In this document: positions 10,660 through 23,245 of the stretch, piece after piece
Layout: each line of letters starts with the position of its first letter
How positions within the stretch are numbered: position 1 is the stretch's first letter
Origin: Oikopleura dioica
Lineage: Eukaryota; Chordata; Appendicularia; Copelata; Oikopleuridae
Reading direction: 5' to 3'
Assembly (NCBI GenBank): GCA_907165135.1
Contig: OU015569.1
Coordinates: 6,386,001 to 6,450,000 of the forward strand
DNA length: 64,000 bases
The notes under the pieces: generated by a model
The model's database searches: none
The model's input: the letters and a program-made list of their open reading frames with translations, nothing else
What the model was told of the DNA's origin: nothing
Made by a program: the position numbers and the translations under genes

Positions 10660-13600
10660 TTAGATAGTAGTAATCTCCATTTGGCCGCTTTTAGACGCTT
10701 CTGCGATGCGAAGACGAGCTTGAAGAGAGGCGATTTGCTTGGAAAGGTTCTAAAGAAGAGATTATAGACTTGAACTCTGTGCTGAGAAAGTACTGTTAGT
10801 TCTTCATCTTTGGCTGAACACTCGTCACGGAACTTTCTTTTCTCGTTTTGAGCTAGATCAAGCTCGCTTTCGGAAATGTCAAGTTGCTGCTTCATGGATT
10901 TCAGTCGAAGTTCGAGCTTTAAGTTAACGTTTGTTCTTGAAAAACTGACCATTCTCTTACCACTTCGTTGTTGGCGTTATTTTTACTGGAGGAGTTTTCG
11001 GCTTGGGACAGAACATGGCGCAGTTTTTGCTCCGTTTTCTTGTGCTAAAATGTAGTCATGGCAATAATTGTCGACAAGTGATTGATACCTGTTCCATGAT
11101 AATCTTCAATTCCTTCGTTTCATCTTGAAGACGCTTTTCGAGATCATCGCACTTTTTCTTCCACTCTTGCAGTTCTAAAGAAAGAGATCGTCTACTTCTT
11201 TCTCAAGTTGTAAATTACCTTTGTCTGCGAGTGACTTGACGGCTTTTGAATCAATTTGCCCGTGGCTTATTTGATTTGCTTGTTTTTCGGCTTCTCGCTG
11301 GGCAAGTTCCACCTTTTCGAAAACAATAATAACTCTGGATCTGTTTTAGAATAACGTACCTGACTCTTAAGGATCTCAATCTCGTCCTCTTGCGTAGCGA
11401 TAACTTCTTTTTGCTTTTCTATGTCGACAAAGCACTCATCGCGCTCGCCCTTGAGTTCGTCATTTTCTAGCTCTACCGTGGCCAGCTGGCTCGCGATGTG
11501 ATCGAAGCGAGTTTGAAGATTTTCTTTCTCCGCCATTAAGTCAGCAAGCTCATCCTCATTCTCGTCTTTTGACGCCACAGTGCCTAAAATGAATAATCAA
11601 AAAGCCGTTAAGCGAGTTATGTTGCATACCTTCTAGGCGACGTTTAAGGCGCGTCACTTCGGATTGCGACTCGAGTAATTTGTCTCTTAGTTCCCTGATG
11701 AGGGAGGCGGTCTCCTCGATAGTCGTGCCCTGATCGTTCTTTGCTTTGCGCGTGTTTTCATATCGCTCCTCAAGCAGCTCATATTTTTCCTCGATATTGT
11801 CTAGGTCTGACTCTAGAACTTCCTTTTCGTTCTTGAGCTTGGCGACTTCTTGGTCTTTTAGCTGAAGTTGTTTGCGCATTGTCTCGAACTGGCTCCGAGT
11901 GTCTGTCATATAGCCTTGCATTTCGTTCAGTGCCGCGTCTTCTGACTGCTTTTGAATATTGTCAAGTTCCTCGATGACCTCTTTTTGCTTCAAAATCGTT
12001 TCCTCTGCAGAAGCAATTTTGCGATCCTTTTCTTCAAGTGCTCTTCGCATTCTGAAAAGTTCCTTTTCGAAGTTTTTGTGATCTCCCTCAACGAGTTTAG
12101 CCTGGCCTTCGATATTTCGATGTTCCTGGTTCCTTACTGCATCTTGAAGTTCATCGTTTCGATGTCTCTCATCTTCGAGCTGCTTTTTCAGCGCAGCGAT
12201 TTTTCGCCGTGCTTCGGCGTCACTACCAGGCTGCATCTTGATCTGAGCTTCCAGCTCTCTTTGGATACGTGCAACGCGAGCTTCCGCCTGAGCAAGTTGT
12301 CGTGATTTTTCGTCGATAGTTTTTGTGAGACGATCGACTTCAGGTTGCAAGTCTGGAACCTTTCCACCAGACATGCCTTCCAGTTTAGTCGCAAGACCTT
12401 TGTATCGCTCGTCAGCAGCCGCTAATTGGACTTGCAGCTTCTCAACTCGATTCTCAGCATTATCTTTAATGATAGTCTCGTCGTCAAGATTCTCCCGGAT
12501 CTTTTGGTTTTCTCGCTCGAGGGTTGTCATCAGAATTGACTTCTCATGTAGGATATCTTCGAGCTCCGAAATCTTGTCGTTGGCTTGATTGAGGACTTCA
12601 GTTTTAGCTTGAAGCTCGAGTTCAAGTTGGTCGCGTCGACGAGCTTCTTGGCCTTTTCGTGTTTCACTCGCCTTGACGATCCCTTGAGATTTTCGCAACT
12701 CCGATTCGACAAGAACCACTTTTTCTTGAGCTTTGTCCAGATTTTCTGTGAGTCGACGATTAGCACGTACCTTTTCGTCGAGCTCTGCTTGTAACTCAGC
12801 TAGCTTGACATCGGATTCGGATTGATTGCTAATTTTCCTTTCAAGGTCGCGAATCTTTCGCTCAGCCTCACGAAGCTTTCGCTGGATCTCTTCATTCTCC
12901 AAGCTCGTATCGAAGCGCTCTTTTTCGATGCTTCTCTTTGTTTGATTCAACTCCCGGATTTGATTGAGGAACTTTTGGTTGTCGTCGTCCAACTTGCGAT
13001 ATTTCTCGTCGAAGCCTTCGATTTTGCGATCTTTCTCTTTGAGCGCGAGTTCGTTTTGCGACTTGAACTGATCAAAGAGCCGCTTTTGATTCTCAAGGTC
13101 AAGGATTTTGTTGAGCTGTTCTGATCTCCGTTGTTCTGTATGCTCAATTTCTTCTTCAAGCGAGGCAATTTTACTTTTGAAGCCAACAATGTCCTTTTGC
13201 CTGTCTTCAATTTGTCTACGCATTTCTTGCACTTGCTCCCGCGAGGCGTCCTCCATGGTATCGATCGCGATTTCTTTTTCATGTTTGATACGCTTGAGAC
13301 GATTGTTTTCTTCTTCCTGCCTGGCGAGTTGATCTTCCGTTTGCTTCAAGTTTGTCTTAAGATTCTTGATCTCTGTCTGAAGCCGGGAGATTTCTGAAGT
13401 TTGTGATTTAACACGATCCTCGTTTTCAACAGTTGTTTGCGAAAACTCTTGAACGCGTTGATCCATCTCTTCAAGTTGCATTCGCAAGCGGCGTTCTGAG
13501 TCCTGTAAATGGATCATACATTGTCAAATTTTACAAAAGATGTTCAATAGGAAGACCCATTCCTTAGAGGTGTCAAGCTCGCTCGTTCGCTCTTCTAGCA

Positions 13601-16600
13601 ATTCCGATCTATATTTGAGCTCGTCATTGACAGACTTGAGTTCCCGCTCCAGATCACCGATGCTTGTTTTCAAATCTGTAGTAGAACCAGCTTCGGAACT
13701 AATTCGGAACTTCAATTCTTCAATTTCGACATCTTTATCCTTGATTTCTTCAGTAAGGTCTTGGATATTTCGACGCATCTTTCTGTTGATTGCGTCTAAT
13801 TCGGAACTTTGCTCCTCAAGATTTAGTTTGTCGTCTTCTACATGGTCGAGCATGTTCTTGTGTTTTTTCGTCTCTTGCAAGAGCTCATCGCGCTCCTAAA
13901 TTCAAAATTAGCATTCGATACCATTAACGAGCGAATAACCTTTGTGATTTGCTCTAAGGACGCCTCCAAATCTTTCTTAGAAGCAGTTGTTTCTTTGAGT
14001 TCCTGGACGATGAGTTCTCTTTCCTTCAGCTCGTTTTCAATGTCCTTGTCCATTCGACGGAGCTCAGATTGCACTTTCGTATTTTTCTCCTCGGCGATCA
14101 TTACTAAATCGCGTAAATTATAAACGTTCAAATATTGGTATGTGTCAATTTGAATTAGAATTTGAATCGGGTGCAATTCTGAAAAATCAAGAAACGAATA
14201 CATGGCCTAATCACCGACCACGTACCTTGCTTCTGTGAAAGAACTAGCTCCTCTTTGACGAAATCCAACTCTTTTTGCAAGGCCTCCTCCTTCTTCGTAT
14301 TGTCGTTGAGAGTTTCGATTTGGTTGAGCTCATTTGCTTTTGACTTGATGTCGTATTCAAGTTGAATAATCTTTCGGGAGTCAGCGTCGCGCTGGAATTG
14401 CAACTCTCGATTTTTCGCTTCGGCCTGTAGTTTTTCTTTTTCCGATTCAATGACTGCCACTTTTTGGCTGTCAAGCTGCTCGTTCAGTTTTCGATTGTCT
14501 TCCATCATTACACCGAGACGGCGCTTGAGTTCTTGCATTTGAGCTTCAGCAAGATCTGCCCTTTTCTCCCACTCCTCTGCGTTTCTCATTATAACGGACG
14601 TTTCTTCTGACAGATTCGCCGCTGACTTTGTCGCTTGACCAGATAACCGTTCTGCGTCCTGTAATCTCTTGGCTATAATTTCCTTCTCCCGACGGAGACG
14701 CAAGAGCTCGGTTGCTTGCTGGTGGTTTTGCGTTTCGATTCTTACTGTCCGCACACTGGAAAGTTCTTTCGTTTTTCTTAGGACCTCGATTTCGGCGATA
14801 AACAAGTCATCGTCTGTAGCCATCATTAATTGCTTGTTCAGACGTTCAGATTCAGCGCTTTGCTCGTCTAACTGACGCGATAGTGCTTCCTCCGTAGCTT
14901 TTGCCTCGTTTATCAACTGACGAAGTTGTGAGATTTCTTTGGTCATTTTTAGGTTGTCGACAAAAACCTTTTCACGCATATCTTCATCGTAGCCCTCTGA
15001 TTCTAGTTCTGCTTCTTTCTCAAGCAATTTCGAGTTTAGTGATTCCTTCTCTAGTTTCAGGTTCTCAATTGAATGTCGATTTATGTTGCGAAGTTTCGTG
15101 ATTTCTTGATCATGTGTGACCAGCTCATCTCTCAGTACTTTCCGGAGAGCAGCGAGCTCCTTTTCTTTGCGCTCCAGAAGAGCTCTTACGCGTTCCATCT
15201 CGCTTTTTCCATGAGCGGCTTCGTCTTGCATATCTTCAAACTTTGACTGCAAATGTTTGAGCTCCTTTTCGGTTTCGTTGACGGCTGGTAAAGGTGCGGG
15301 AATGAAGCGAGGTGGTAGGTCTTGCATCGGACGATTTTGAAGCGGACTGGACTCTTTCAAAGCGTTCACTAGTTGACGGGATGAGAGGGATTTTAAAGGT
15401 TGGTGAGCGGAGTAGTCGTCGGTCTGCGTTTCGTATGAAGCTTCTGCTGCTAGTTTATGCTGATAGTCATTTGAAGACTCGCTGAGATAGTGTATGCTGT
15501 GGTCGGAGGAGCCGTTTGACGCCGGCGGAGCAGGGAAAGATTGGGCCGAATCGACGGACTCGAAACGATTGATGTTTGCGTCAGTAGCTGAGTCCTGCGA
15601 GTTGCGTTCCTCTCTGTAGACTCGGCCGCGAGAGATGTGCTGCGAATCCTCGAGTCTGATCGAGCCCATGCTATCAAGTCCACCGTCGGTGAAGTTATCG
15701 GTCTCTTGGATGACGCGATGGGATGGTGCGCGGCGTTCTCGTCGTTGGATTGAGCTGATCGATCTGATGGAAGTGGTCTCGTCGTCGGTAAAGCCCGTGG
15801 CAGAGCGGAGCGACGCTGATGAAGAATTTTGTTGAGAATTATGTGATCAAGGATTGGAAAGATCTGTCTGATTGGAAACAAGAAACACCAACTAAAGCAG
15901 GACATCGCTATCGAGCAACGCTGGCTTTAGGCTACTTATACAATGAAATGACGAGCACCAACTAACCTTGGACATCCGAGTCCTGCGATATCGTCCTAGG
16001 TTTGGTGGACGGAGGACGCTCGAGAGAGGACGCATGTAATGCAAAGTAGCGACCCTTTTCTTTGGTGACACCTTGTTAAAAAAGATCCGTTATAAATAAT
16101 ACTTTTGGAATATAGAACGACACGAAACTAATCATGCAAAGTATTAACGGAAATGGATTCAAGTCAAATATCCTCGATCGAATATTTGTTCTAGTGAGAT
16201 TAATGAATGTTTAACTAACTACTGGTGAGCACGTTCCTGGTTAGAATTTATTAAACGCTCATTACGCGGCGTTAAACTTCCATGTCTACTCGAGCCACGA
16301 GAATGGATTGGCGAGTTCTCAGCTGAAACTCTGTGATCATTGGAAGTTAACCGTTCAAGAGAGTTATTGTCGATGAGATCGATTTTGCCAGGACGTCCGA
16401 ACTCATCAACTGTCATAATAAATAGATGAAGTATATGGAGATATATACAAAAGAAAATACAACGATCAAATTCATCTGGACATAATCATAAACAGATCCC
16501 AGAGAAAAGAAAAGGGCAGAAGAATATGATCTATGTATTTATAAGACAATGAACATGCACACTGATGAAACCTCTCAAGAACCTGTAACTTACCGTTGCT

Positions 16601-17045
16601 TTTCGATTTGGCATTCCCGTAGGGATTGGAACGCGTTGGGGCAGACTGATAGGAAGAGACGTTAAGTCGTTGATTGTCCGACATCCGCGTAGGATTAGAT
16701 CGATACTACAACATTCAGATGATAAAACAGAGAAAATGGATTACTAACAGAATCAGGGCGAGCGTAATTTTGCGGCTGCTTGCTCACAGACTGCTGGTAC
16801 TCCCACTCTCTGTCCAGAGTGTGCGATGCCGACTGCGGCATAAACTCGTTAGCATCATTTCTGGCTATCAGCTGCTCATCGTCAGAAAGGTTCGAATCAA
16901 AGTCGGCTTTCTTAGGTGCCGGGACGAACTTTTTCTTGGCATCTGAACCCTCTAGAATCACAAAGGGGTGCCCTTTCAAGGCTTGAATTGAGACTTTCAC
17001 TCCAAATTCGGACTCTCGAGCCGAATCCGATCCCGATTCTACCAT
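10660..17045 (-). CDS. cgn: Cingulin/paracingulin homologue, long coiled-coil junction protein
   Basis: Fourteen exons are proposed: 16749-17045, 16594-16705, 16233-16409, 15967-16071, 14226-15815, 13940-14103, 13557-13895, 11630-13502, 11360-11583, 11219-11312, 11089-11174, 10961-11044, 10794-10916, 10660-10749. They give about 1785 residues with all phases consistent. Near the start, GVKVSIQALKGHPFVILEG matches the ZO-1-interaction motif of the vertebrate cingulin head. A disordered serine-rich head (to about residue 330) is followed by roughly 1400 residues of heptad coiled coil. The segment LRKVLRDELVTHDQEI aligns with the start of the cingulin rod, and the final exon resembles the cingulin tail. 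Vertebrate cingulins are about 1200-1300 residues, so the rod is extended. The protein ends in TTI, a possible class I PDZ ligand. Its expected role is linking apical junctions to actomyosin. The flanking intron at 13503-13556 could alternatively use a GA donor. Confidence 0.85.
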
Positions 17046-17164
17046 GTTACTGCATAAGTAATCTCTGAAATGGACAGGTTACATAGTTCTGGTTACTTAG
17101 CTGAAGAAATGTAGGTAAAGAGATTGAACTGGAACAGAACTGCGAAGGGACGTCCGGTTGACAT

Positions 17165-18601
17165 TTAAAACTTTGATAAAAGCGATTTCTGGCGATTTAA
17201 TATTCCGCAATCCACGATCGTTGCAGAAGCTGTCATGGGCCCCGGCCCAATAGTAGGATTGTTAATCAATTCTGACTTCTTCTCCATATTCAGGAAATTC
17301 TGCCGCTTGTTCATCGTCACAATGTCGAGCTCGGACTTCTTCTCCCACGCGAGCCACTTTTCTTTCTCTTTTTCTAGCGCCGTTTCCGACGATTCAAATG
17401 TCGGCCGCAACGCCACGGGTACACCTTTCAAAATTTCCTCCTTTCTTTGTTCGTTACTTCTGAGCGATTTCTCCTCAGAATTAATCTTTTCCGAATAGTT
17501 AGTTTTGTTCTCATCATCAGCCTCACTATGGGTGGTCTCCTCCGCTGCGTCCAGGGCGAGCTGTCTGTCAATCATACCGGGAATGTACGTGTCCGACTGA
17601 AAGAAAACTTAAAGCCGCCGTACTTATCAAATTTCATGTACTTTGAATCAAAAAGAGCAAATTTCTTTACCTGAAGGCCGAGGGCGATCCTTTCCAACAA
17701 GAGCGGATCTTTGTCTGCGCCCGTTTGCTCCGCCAGTGCCATCAAATGCTGATTGTTGGGGTAGTAGTAGGCGACCGGTTGCACGCAGGCACACTCGATC
17801 TCAATCAAACTGTCCCAACCTTCTTCGATTTCGCCGATAACTTGGAACTTGCCGTCCATGTCTGCGTGCGCATCGTATGTGATCCCAAACATTGTCTATT
17901 TAAAAGCAATAGTTTTAAATAGTGGAATAGAGAACCTAACCTCTGCGTGCGGATTCCTGCCTGAAATAAGCTGACGCATGAAATCTTCTTTGCGTAAATA
18001 TCGCTCAGGAATGCGCGTTACTGCCGTGAGGAGTCCCTCCCTGTTGTGCACTAGAATTGTCAGTTAAATCAAAAGATTTTCTCTGCAAAGTAGATTTACC
18101 AAGTGGATTGTCAGTGTTCTGTTCGAGGTAAGGGTGTGCGCGCAGCATAAACTCCCAAAGTTTTCTCAATTCGAAAAGGTCAACGTCGCTTTTACCAATC
18201 GTGGAGAACGCGACAGCCTCCCCACGGCCAAGGCCGGCTCGTTGGAATTCCGATCCGATAAACTTCCCTTCCGACACTAATTTGAGAAAATTGTCGCAGT
18301 AAGGAGCCGTCCACTCGCCCAAGTCGTCGAATATCTATATTCTAAAATACTTTCAGCCAGGCACAGCGCGAGTCTCCGCATTATTTAATTAATTTACGAA
18401 TTATTCAATCAATTCACTTGCAACTGTCATACAATTAAATAAATTCTAGTGATCAGATGCACTAACCTTGAAAACGATTCTCCCCGCTGGAATTTCATCG
18501 ACAGCAATGTCAAAGTAGACTTTAGTCGAAGAGACGGAAATAGCTTTCCTACTTTTGCGCGACATCGTTGCCCGGCCGAGCCATTTGTAAAGAGCACTCA
18601 T
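17165..18601 (-). CDS. Divergent cyclophilin-like protein
   Basis: Five exons: 18467-18601, 18100-18334, 17941-18050, 17671-17895, 17165-17596, giving 378 residues. Residues about 28-45 (VYFDIAVDEIPAGRIVFK) and the next exon (IFDDLGEWTAPYCDNFLKL) match the N-terminal strands of cyclophilin-type prolyl isomerases. FGITYDAHADMDGKF and VIGEIEEGWDSL match the later FFIT and FGxVxxG segments. The usual catalytic FHR and QGGD residues are not evident, and an insert of about 40 residues separates the halves, so isomerase activity is doubtful. The last 144 residues are acidic and lysine-rich with no known domain. A TTTTTTCAG lies one base before the ATG, a likely trans-splice acceptor. The stop lies 119 bases upstream of the cingulin start on the same strand, with no AATAAA between. 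Confidence 0.7.
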
Positions 18602-20073
18602 TCTGAAAAAACGAAGATTCGATGGAGCAATTGCTTGCAGGTGTAGTGTCTCTGATCGCTGTTAGTCTCCATATCTGTGAGTAGATAAACAATGTTCCTT
18701 GCATAACGGGCTTGTAGTAATGTTTTGGGCGCGCACAATTGACCCGGGAGGAATTCGCCACTACTGTTTGCTCTATGACGCGGCTGCAATAGTTGAATTT
18801 TGGCGGGGCTCTCCCTTTTCGTCCGATTCTTCCGTTGAGAGTAAACTTGGTAGAGTATCAAAAGGTATGAATAATGAAGCGTAATCTGAACGTGCGCGCT
18901 ATTCGAGCGCTTTGGGCCGGATTGGGCGCCAGCGGCCCGGCCGAAACGAAAAAAGGACATTGACTGCGGTCCGTGGTACAACCGCCATTCTAGCGCCTAG
19001 TCCGCACCTCGCTTAAAAACAAACCTCATCCCCTAATTGGACTCCTAATCGCCGAGAAAGCCGTTTTGGACCAATAAAGGCTATTCAATAATTTGTTCTA
19101 CAGCTAGACTAACTTTTTCAAAAGTCAAAGTAAAAAAATGCAATTGCATTCTGTCATTCAAAGCGAATAAATTCAACTAGCGTTTTGGATGATCGAATGA
19201 TTGACGAATCAATCAAGCTCTGCAGATCTTCAGCGTAGCTTTTTGAAGACTTCGCGAAAGGGTTTCGGTCATACCGTCTCTGTAACTTGAAATCCAAAAA
19301 TGGTACAACTGAGATGCAAATTTTAAATTTTGAGAGAATGCATGATTGAGGCTTAATCTTTTGCTCGATTTTCTTGCTTGTGATTGAGATAATAATAGGG
19401 TTGCACTTCTGAAATCGCCCTCGGCGAAAACCACTTTCACATATTTAAAAATAGCTAGAAACAGGTAACTTCTATTGGGCACCTTTTTTGCACAAAAAAA
19501 AAGAGTCACGGGAGTCGGTTTTGTATAAAAAATTTATTTCCTATCTTTAGAAATTTTATAATTTGTATTAACATAAATTTTACGAAGGATAATATTTTGT
19601 GTAGTAGCAAAATAGGTTTGGTTTGGGTTTGACATGGATATCATGGACAGGCAACGTGACTTTCGGCGAAAAGAGCAGTAAGGTTACAGTGACCCTTATC
19701 GCTTTTTTCTAGTTATATATAAATTTTCATGGAAGACATCAGTGTTAGTAAAAAGCAGAGAAAGCGTAGGTTATAAAAATAAAACTTTTTTTGGAAGAAA
19801 AGAGTGAGGCTGCGAGGGAACCTAAAGGAGGCGCCGGACGAGCTTTGGAAGTAATTTCATTTAGCGAGAAGGTAAGTATAAAAATTAAAATTATAAATGC
19901 ACATAAATAATATAAACAAAGTGCACGTATGGTTTAGGTGAAAAATTAAATTTCAAGAGTGGAAAAAGAGATTCTGAGAATTCTTTCCGCGCTCCTAATT
20001 TAAAAATAAAGGATGTATAAACATCAGGGTTATGATTTTTTGAAGAGGATAGACGATTTCAGGCGAGTTGAGG
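18602..20073. other. Non-coding: MEX3 3' UTR plus intergenic sequence
   Basis: No coding exon was found. A minus-strand AATAAA near 19530 would give MEX3 a 3' UTR of about 540 bases, plausible for a translationally regulated mRNA. The rest is AT-rich intergenic sequence. Confidence 0.35.
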
Positions 20074-23000
20074 TCATTTGATATTGAGAGCCATATTGAC
20101 AGGAGTCGAGCAGAGCGGACACTGCGAATCCTTAAAATAACAATTACGAGTTTGTTAGACCAAAATCTTTCGTTTTCCTGAAATTCAGTCATTATGACGT
20201 TATTGAAAGTAAAAAATTGAGAATCGAAAAGGTGTGCGATCGTGGTTTAAAAATTGTGCTGAACTTTTACCTGCGCAGGAATTTGATTTAGAAATTTGTT
20301 AAGTTGGTCTCTAGTAGTTCAATCAAATACAACTGTGTTAAATAAGTGGTTTTCCTCACCGTCATGGCAGCAATAGTGAGAGCACAGGTGTAGCAAAAGG
20401 ACGAGTGACCGCAAGGCACCAGAGCGGCAGAACGCGAGTTTTGGTGGCACAGGATGCACGCCGCTTTCCCACTCACCGAACTGAACGAGAGTTGGTTCTA
20501 CACTTGAGTTGAGCCTCTTTCTTACCTGATGTCGGAGAGGGACTCGGTGCCGTAGCCGGACTCGAGGGTAGACATCGAGCGCGTATCGTCCGATGGCGAT
20601 GGGGCTGAAAAAAGTAATGCTAGTTTGATCGAGCATGGCGATTCATAACGCAACTGTTGTAGCGTTTTTGAAGTGGGTACTTACATCTAACGAGATTGCG
20701 AGTCAAGAGACTGTTTGTCATCGGGGCAGTTAGCTGACCAGTAGTCGTCATTTTTTTGGGAGCTTGGACAGCGCCATTGACAGAGGGAAAGTTTTGCATG
20801 TCGCGCGACGAGCGCAGCGTTGTCTGTTTCTGTTTAGTTTGGATGTAAATGCCATCGCCAGCTGCGATCTTCTGAATGTTCGGCGGCGTTCTGCGCTGCT
20901 TGGAAGAATTCGCGAAGTTCGGTGCCAAGTTAACGCTCGACGGCTTTTGGATTGGCTTTATCACTTTGGTGGCGGCGGGACACCACGAGGCGGCGGTTGG
21001 GTTTAGCTTTGACTTGCTAACATCGACTTCTACTTTCTCTTCTTCTTGCTTCTTCTGGATGCTACGACCAACATCCTTGTCCAGATCAACTCCGATTTCC
21101 TGAAAAAGTTCGGCCACAAGATTTAATTGAAAGAAATACCTTGAGGTTAACAACAATTTGCGGCGTGTCGTCTGTGGGCTCAACATCAGCAATTGGCTTT
21201 GACATCGACTTTTGGTAAAGTGCGAAATTGTTTTTGAGACTCAGAGAATTGATGTCCAGCATTGAAGTAGAATCTGTTAAAGATTCGTTATTATTCAACG
21301 AAGCAGAGGGCGGCGAGCTGGGCTGTTTGAATGAAGAAATACAGGAGCCAAGAAGACTTCCACCCAAAAGAGGTGGCATTTCAGTCGGCGTAGGGGTTTC
21401 GGAGGGTCGTGAAAAACTAGGGAAAACGGGACGAGGGGAGGAGACACCAGCCTCGACATATGGCTTGTGCTTGTTGGTTGTTGTCGTTGAATGCTGTAGA
21501 GCAGAACTGCTATTCAAACTGAAAAAAAAAATAATTTTTTTAGGTTCGTCTTTGAAGAGTACCTCTGGAGGAACTGATCCACTTTCTGCCTGTCGCCGAT
21601 AGAGAGCGAGCCGAAAGCCTGAAGAGCAGCCAAGGCACGCTCGGAGGTGCTTGCAGAAGAGTTTCCAGCACTGAAGTGTTTGTTTAGAACTTATCTGCTA
21701 AACTGATCTCCTAATCAGTGAATTATCGTTTTAGCTGTCGAAAGTCGCGCGTTCTCATGCTTGTCGATTACTTACATTGGATTCTCGATTTCGCCATCAT
21801 CGCCAATATCAACACCATTGGCGGCGAAGTCAAGGTCGCGATCGATAGAACCGGTGCCCGTCCTCGTCGCGATGTAGGCTTCGATTTCTTGCTTCGCGAC
21901 TTCGACGTTCTCCGGGAGACCTGTCACTTCGAATACTGGGTCTTTCTCGCGACTTGGGGTGACGATGTAAGTGTGCGTCTCGTTCTGTATCCTTTTGATG
22001 GTAGATCCGCGGGGACCAACGACCAGGCCGACGACTTTGTAGGGGACTCTCACTTTGACGGTGACAGTTCCATGTTCGGATCCGAGAACACCGTGGGCGG
22101 CTACCATTGAGCCAACCCGTGTTCGCTGAGCGCGTATAACAGTAAAGTGCTCCGCTGCCTCGCGGATCTCAGCAGCTGCGATAGCGACGTCTTCCGCTCG
22201 CCCTGACAGAAATTTATAAAGTTTGTTTATCAAGCTCCTCAATGGAGAGGAAATGGCTGCTTAATCGTAATGGCCAGCGTAAGTGGCGCCGCTTTGAAAT
22301 CGCTGAAGGCCTCCCGATTTTTATAATCACCTGTTATTACAAATTGTGGTTCCTCGCCACGGCCAGGTGTCTTGATGTAAGTGTTTGTCTTCTCTCGAAG
22401 AATTCTGATTTTACAGCCTAAATGACTAGTCAGCAATATTGAAACTCCAATAAAATTCTATCTGCAGGGTATTAACGAATGTTACCTTGCTTGCCGACGA
22501 TTTCAGCGACGTGTTCCGAAGTTGGCACTTTTATTGTTTCCTTCGTGTTTTGGCATTTCTTTGGAGGCTCGAGTAGCGAAAGATCGGGCGCACAATCGTT
22601 CTTTTTGTTTCCGCCGACCAGTCCTAGCGCGTGCATTTCTAGCGCTAGCTGCATTACTCCCTTGGCCGCGTTACTCTTCGGATCACTAATTAAGTCTTTT
22701 AAAATCGCACTCAAAATACTTATCGCCAAACTTCATAAGGGCTCCGTTCCCAGAGAGCAACTCATCAAGAGCTAAGCAAATTTAAACTTCCTGATTGATG
22801 ATTTTCTGAGAGTCCTCAATTAACAAGAATTAACGATAGTTTTCCGTTGTTAGAAGATCAACCAGAAATAACTAAAATTTGCGAAACAGATTCGAAACAA
22901 TAAATTAAGTAAAATATCAACTATTAATCTTAATAAATCTTCTAAAAAATAACTATTTTTCTACATTCCCAAATTTGGACGGCTTAAATTCGTAAGCATA

Positions 23001-23245
23001 AATTTTGAAATTCACTAGTTTAAAACTTTTTTTGTTTTTACAGGTGGCCATTTGAACTTTGCCCCTTAATTTTGGAGTATTGGCATTGCGCATACAGTTG
23101 CACTTCTTTCATAGAAGAAAGAGAACAGCTCTTACCTTCCATCCCCATAGAGAGTAGAGATTGAGCCCGATGTAAGCAGGTCCGACATGACTTTCCAGGC
23201 AACAAACTGGACTCGTTTCTGAATGTTGAGTTGAAGAAATTCCAT
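20074..23245 (-). CDS. mex3: MEX3 family RNA-binding protein: two KH domains and RING finger
   Basis: Ten exons: 23136-23245, 22486-22685, 22331-22417, 21776-22202, 21563-21670, 21140-21518, 20685-21099, 20526-20604, 20360-20480, 20074-20130, giving about 660 residues. KH1 is split over exons 2-4 ([12 protein letters not shown], then [20 protein letters not shown]). KH2 is in exon 4 ([20 protein letters not shown]). The C-terminal RING has [19 protein letters not shown] and CPLC, with the last cysteine pair in a separate 19-codon exon. MEX3 proteins bind 3' UTRs and act in germline and embryonic cell fate, and the RING gives E3 ligase potential in vertebrates. Exon 1 ([11 protein letters not shown]) joins exon 2 in phase 2 with a consensus GTAAGA donor. 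An alternative start, MKFGD at 22736, joins the same acceptor through a 34-nt intron. Confidence 0.93.
22720..22779 (-). promoter_or_regulatory. Alternative MEX3 5' leader with overlapping upstream ORF
   Basis: After a TTGCTTAG acceptor on the minus strand a ten-codon upstream ORF begins. Its stop overlaps the alternative MEX3 ATG at 22736 (ATGA overlap). If trans-spliced transcripts start here, translation would depend on termination-reinitiation. Confidence 0.3.

Noticed and set aside
11952-12794. Plus-strand frames inside cingulin
   Set aside because: Antisense of a heptad coiled coil gives long hydrophobic frames by chance.
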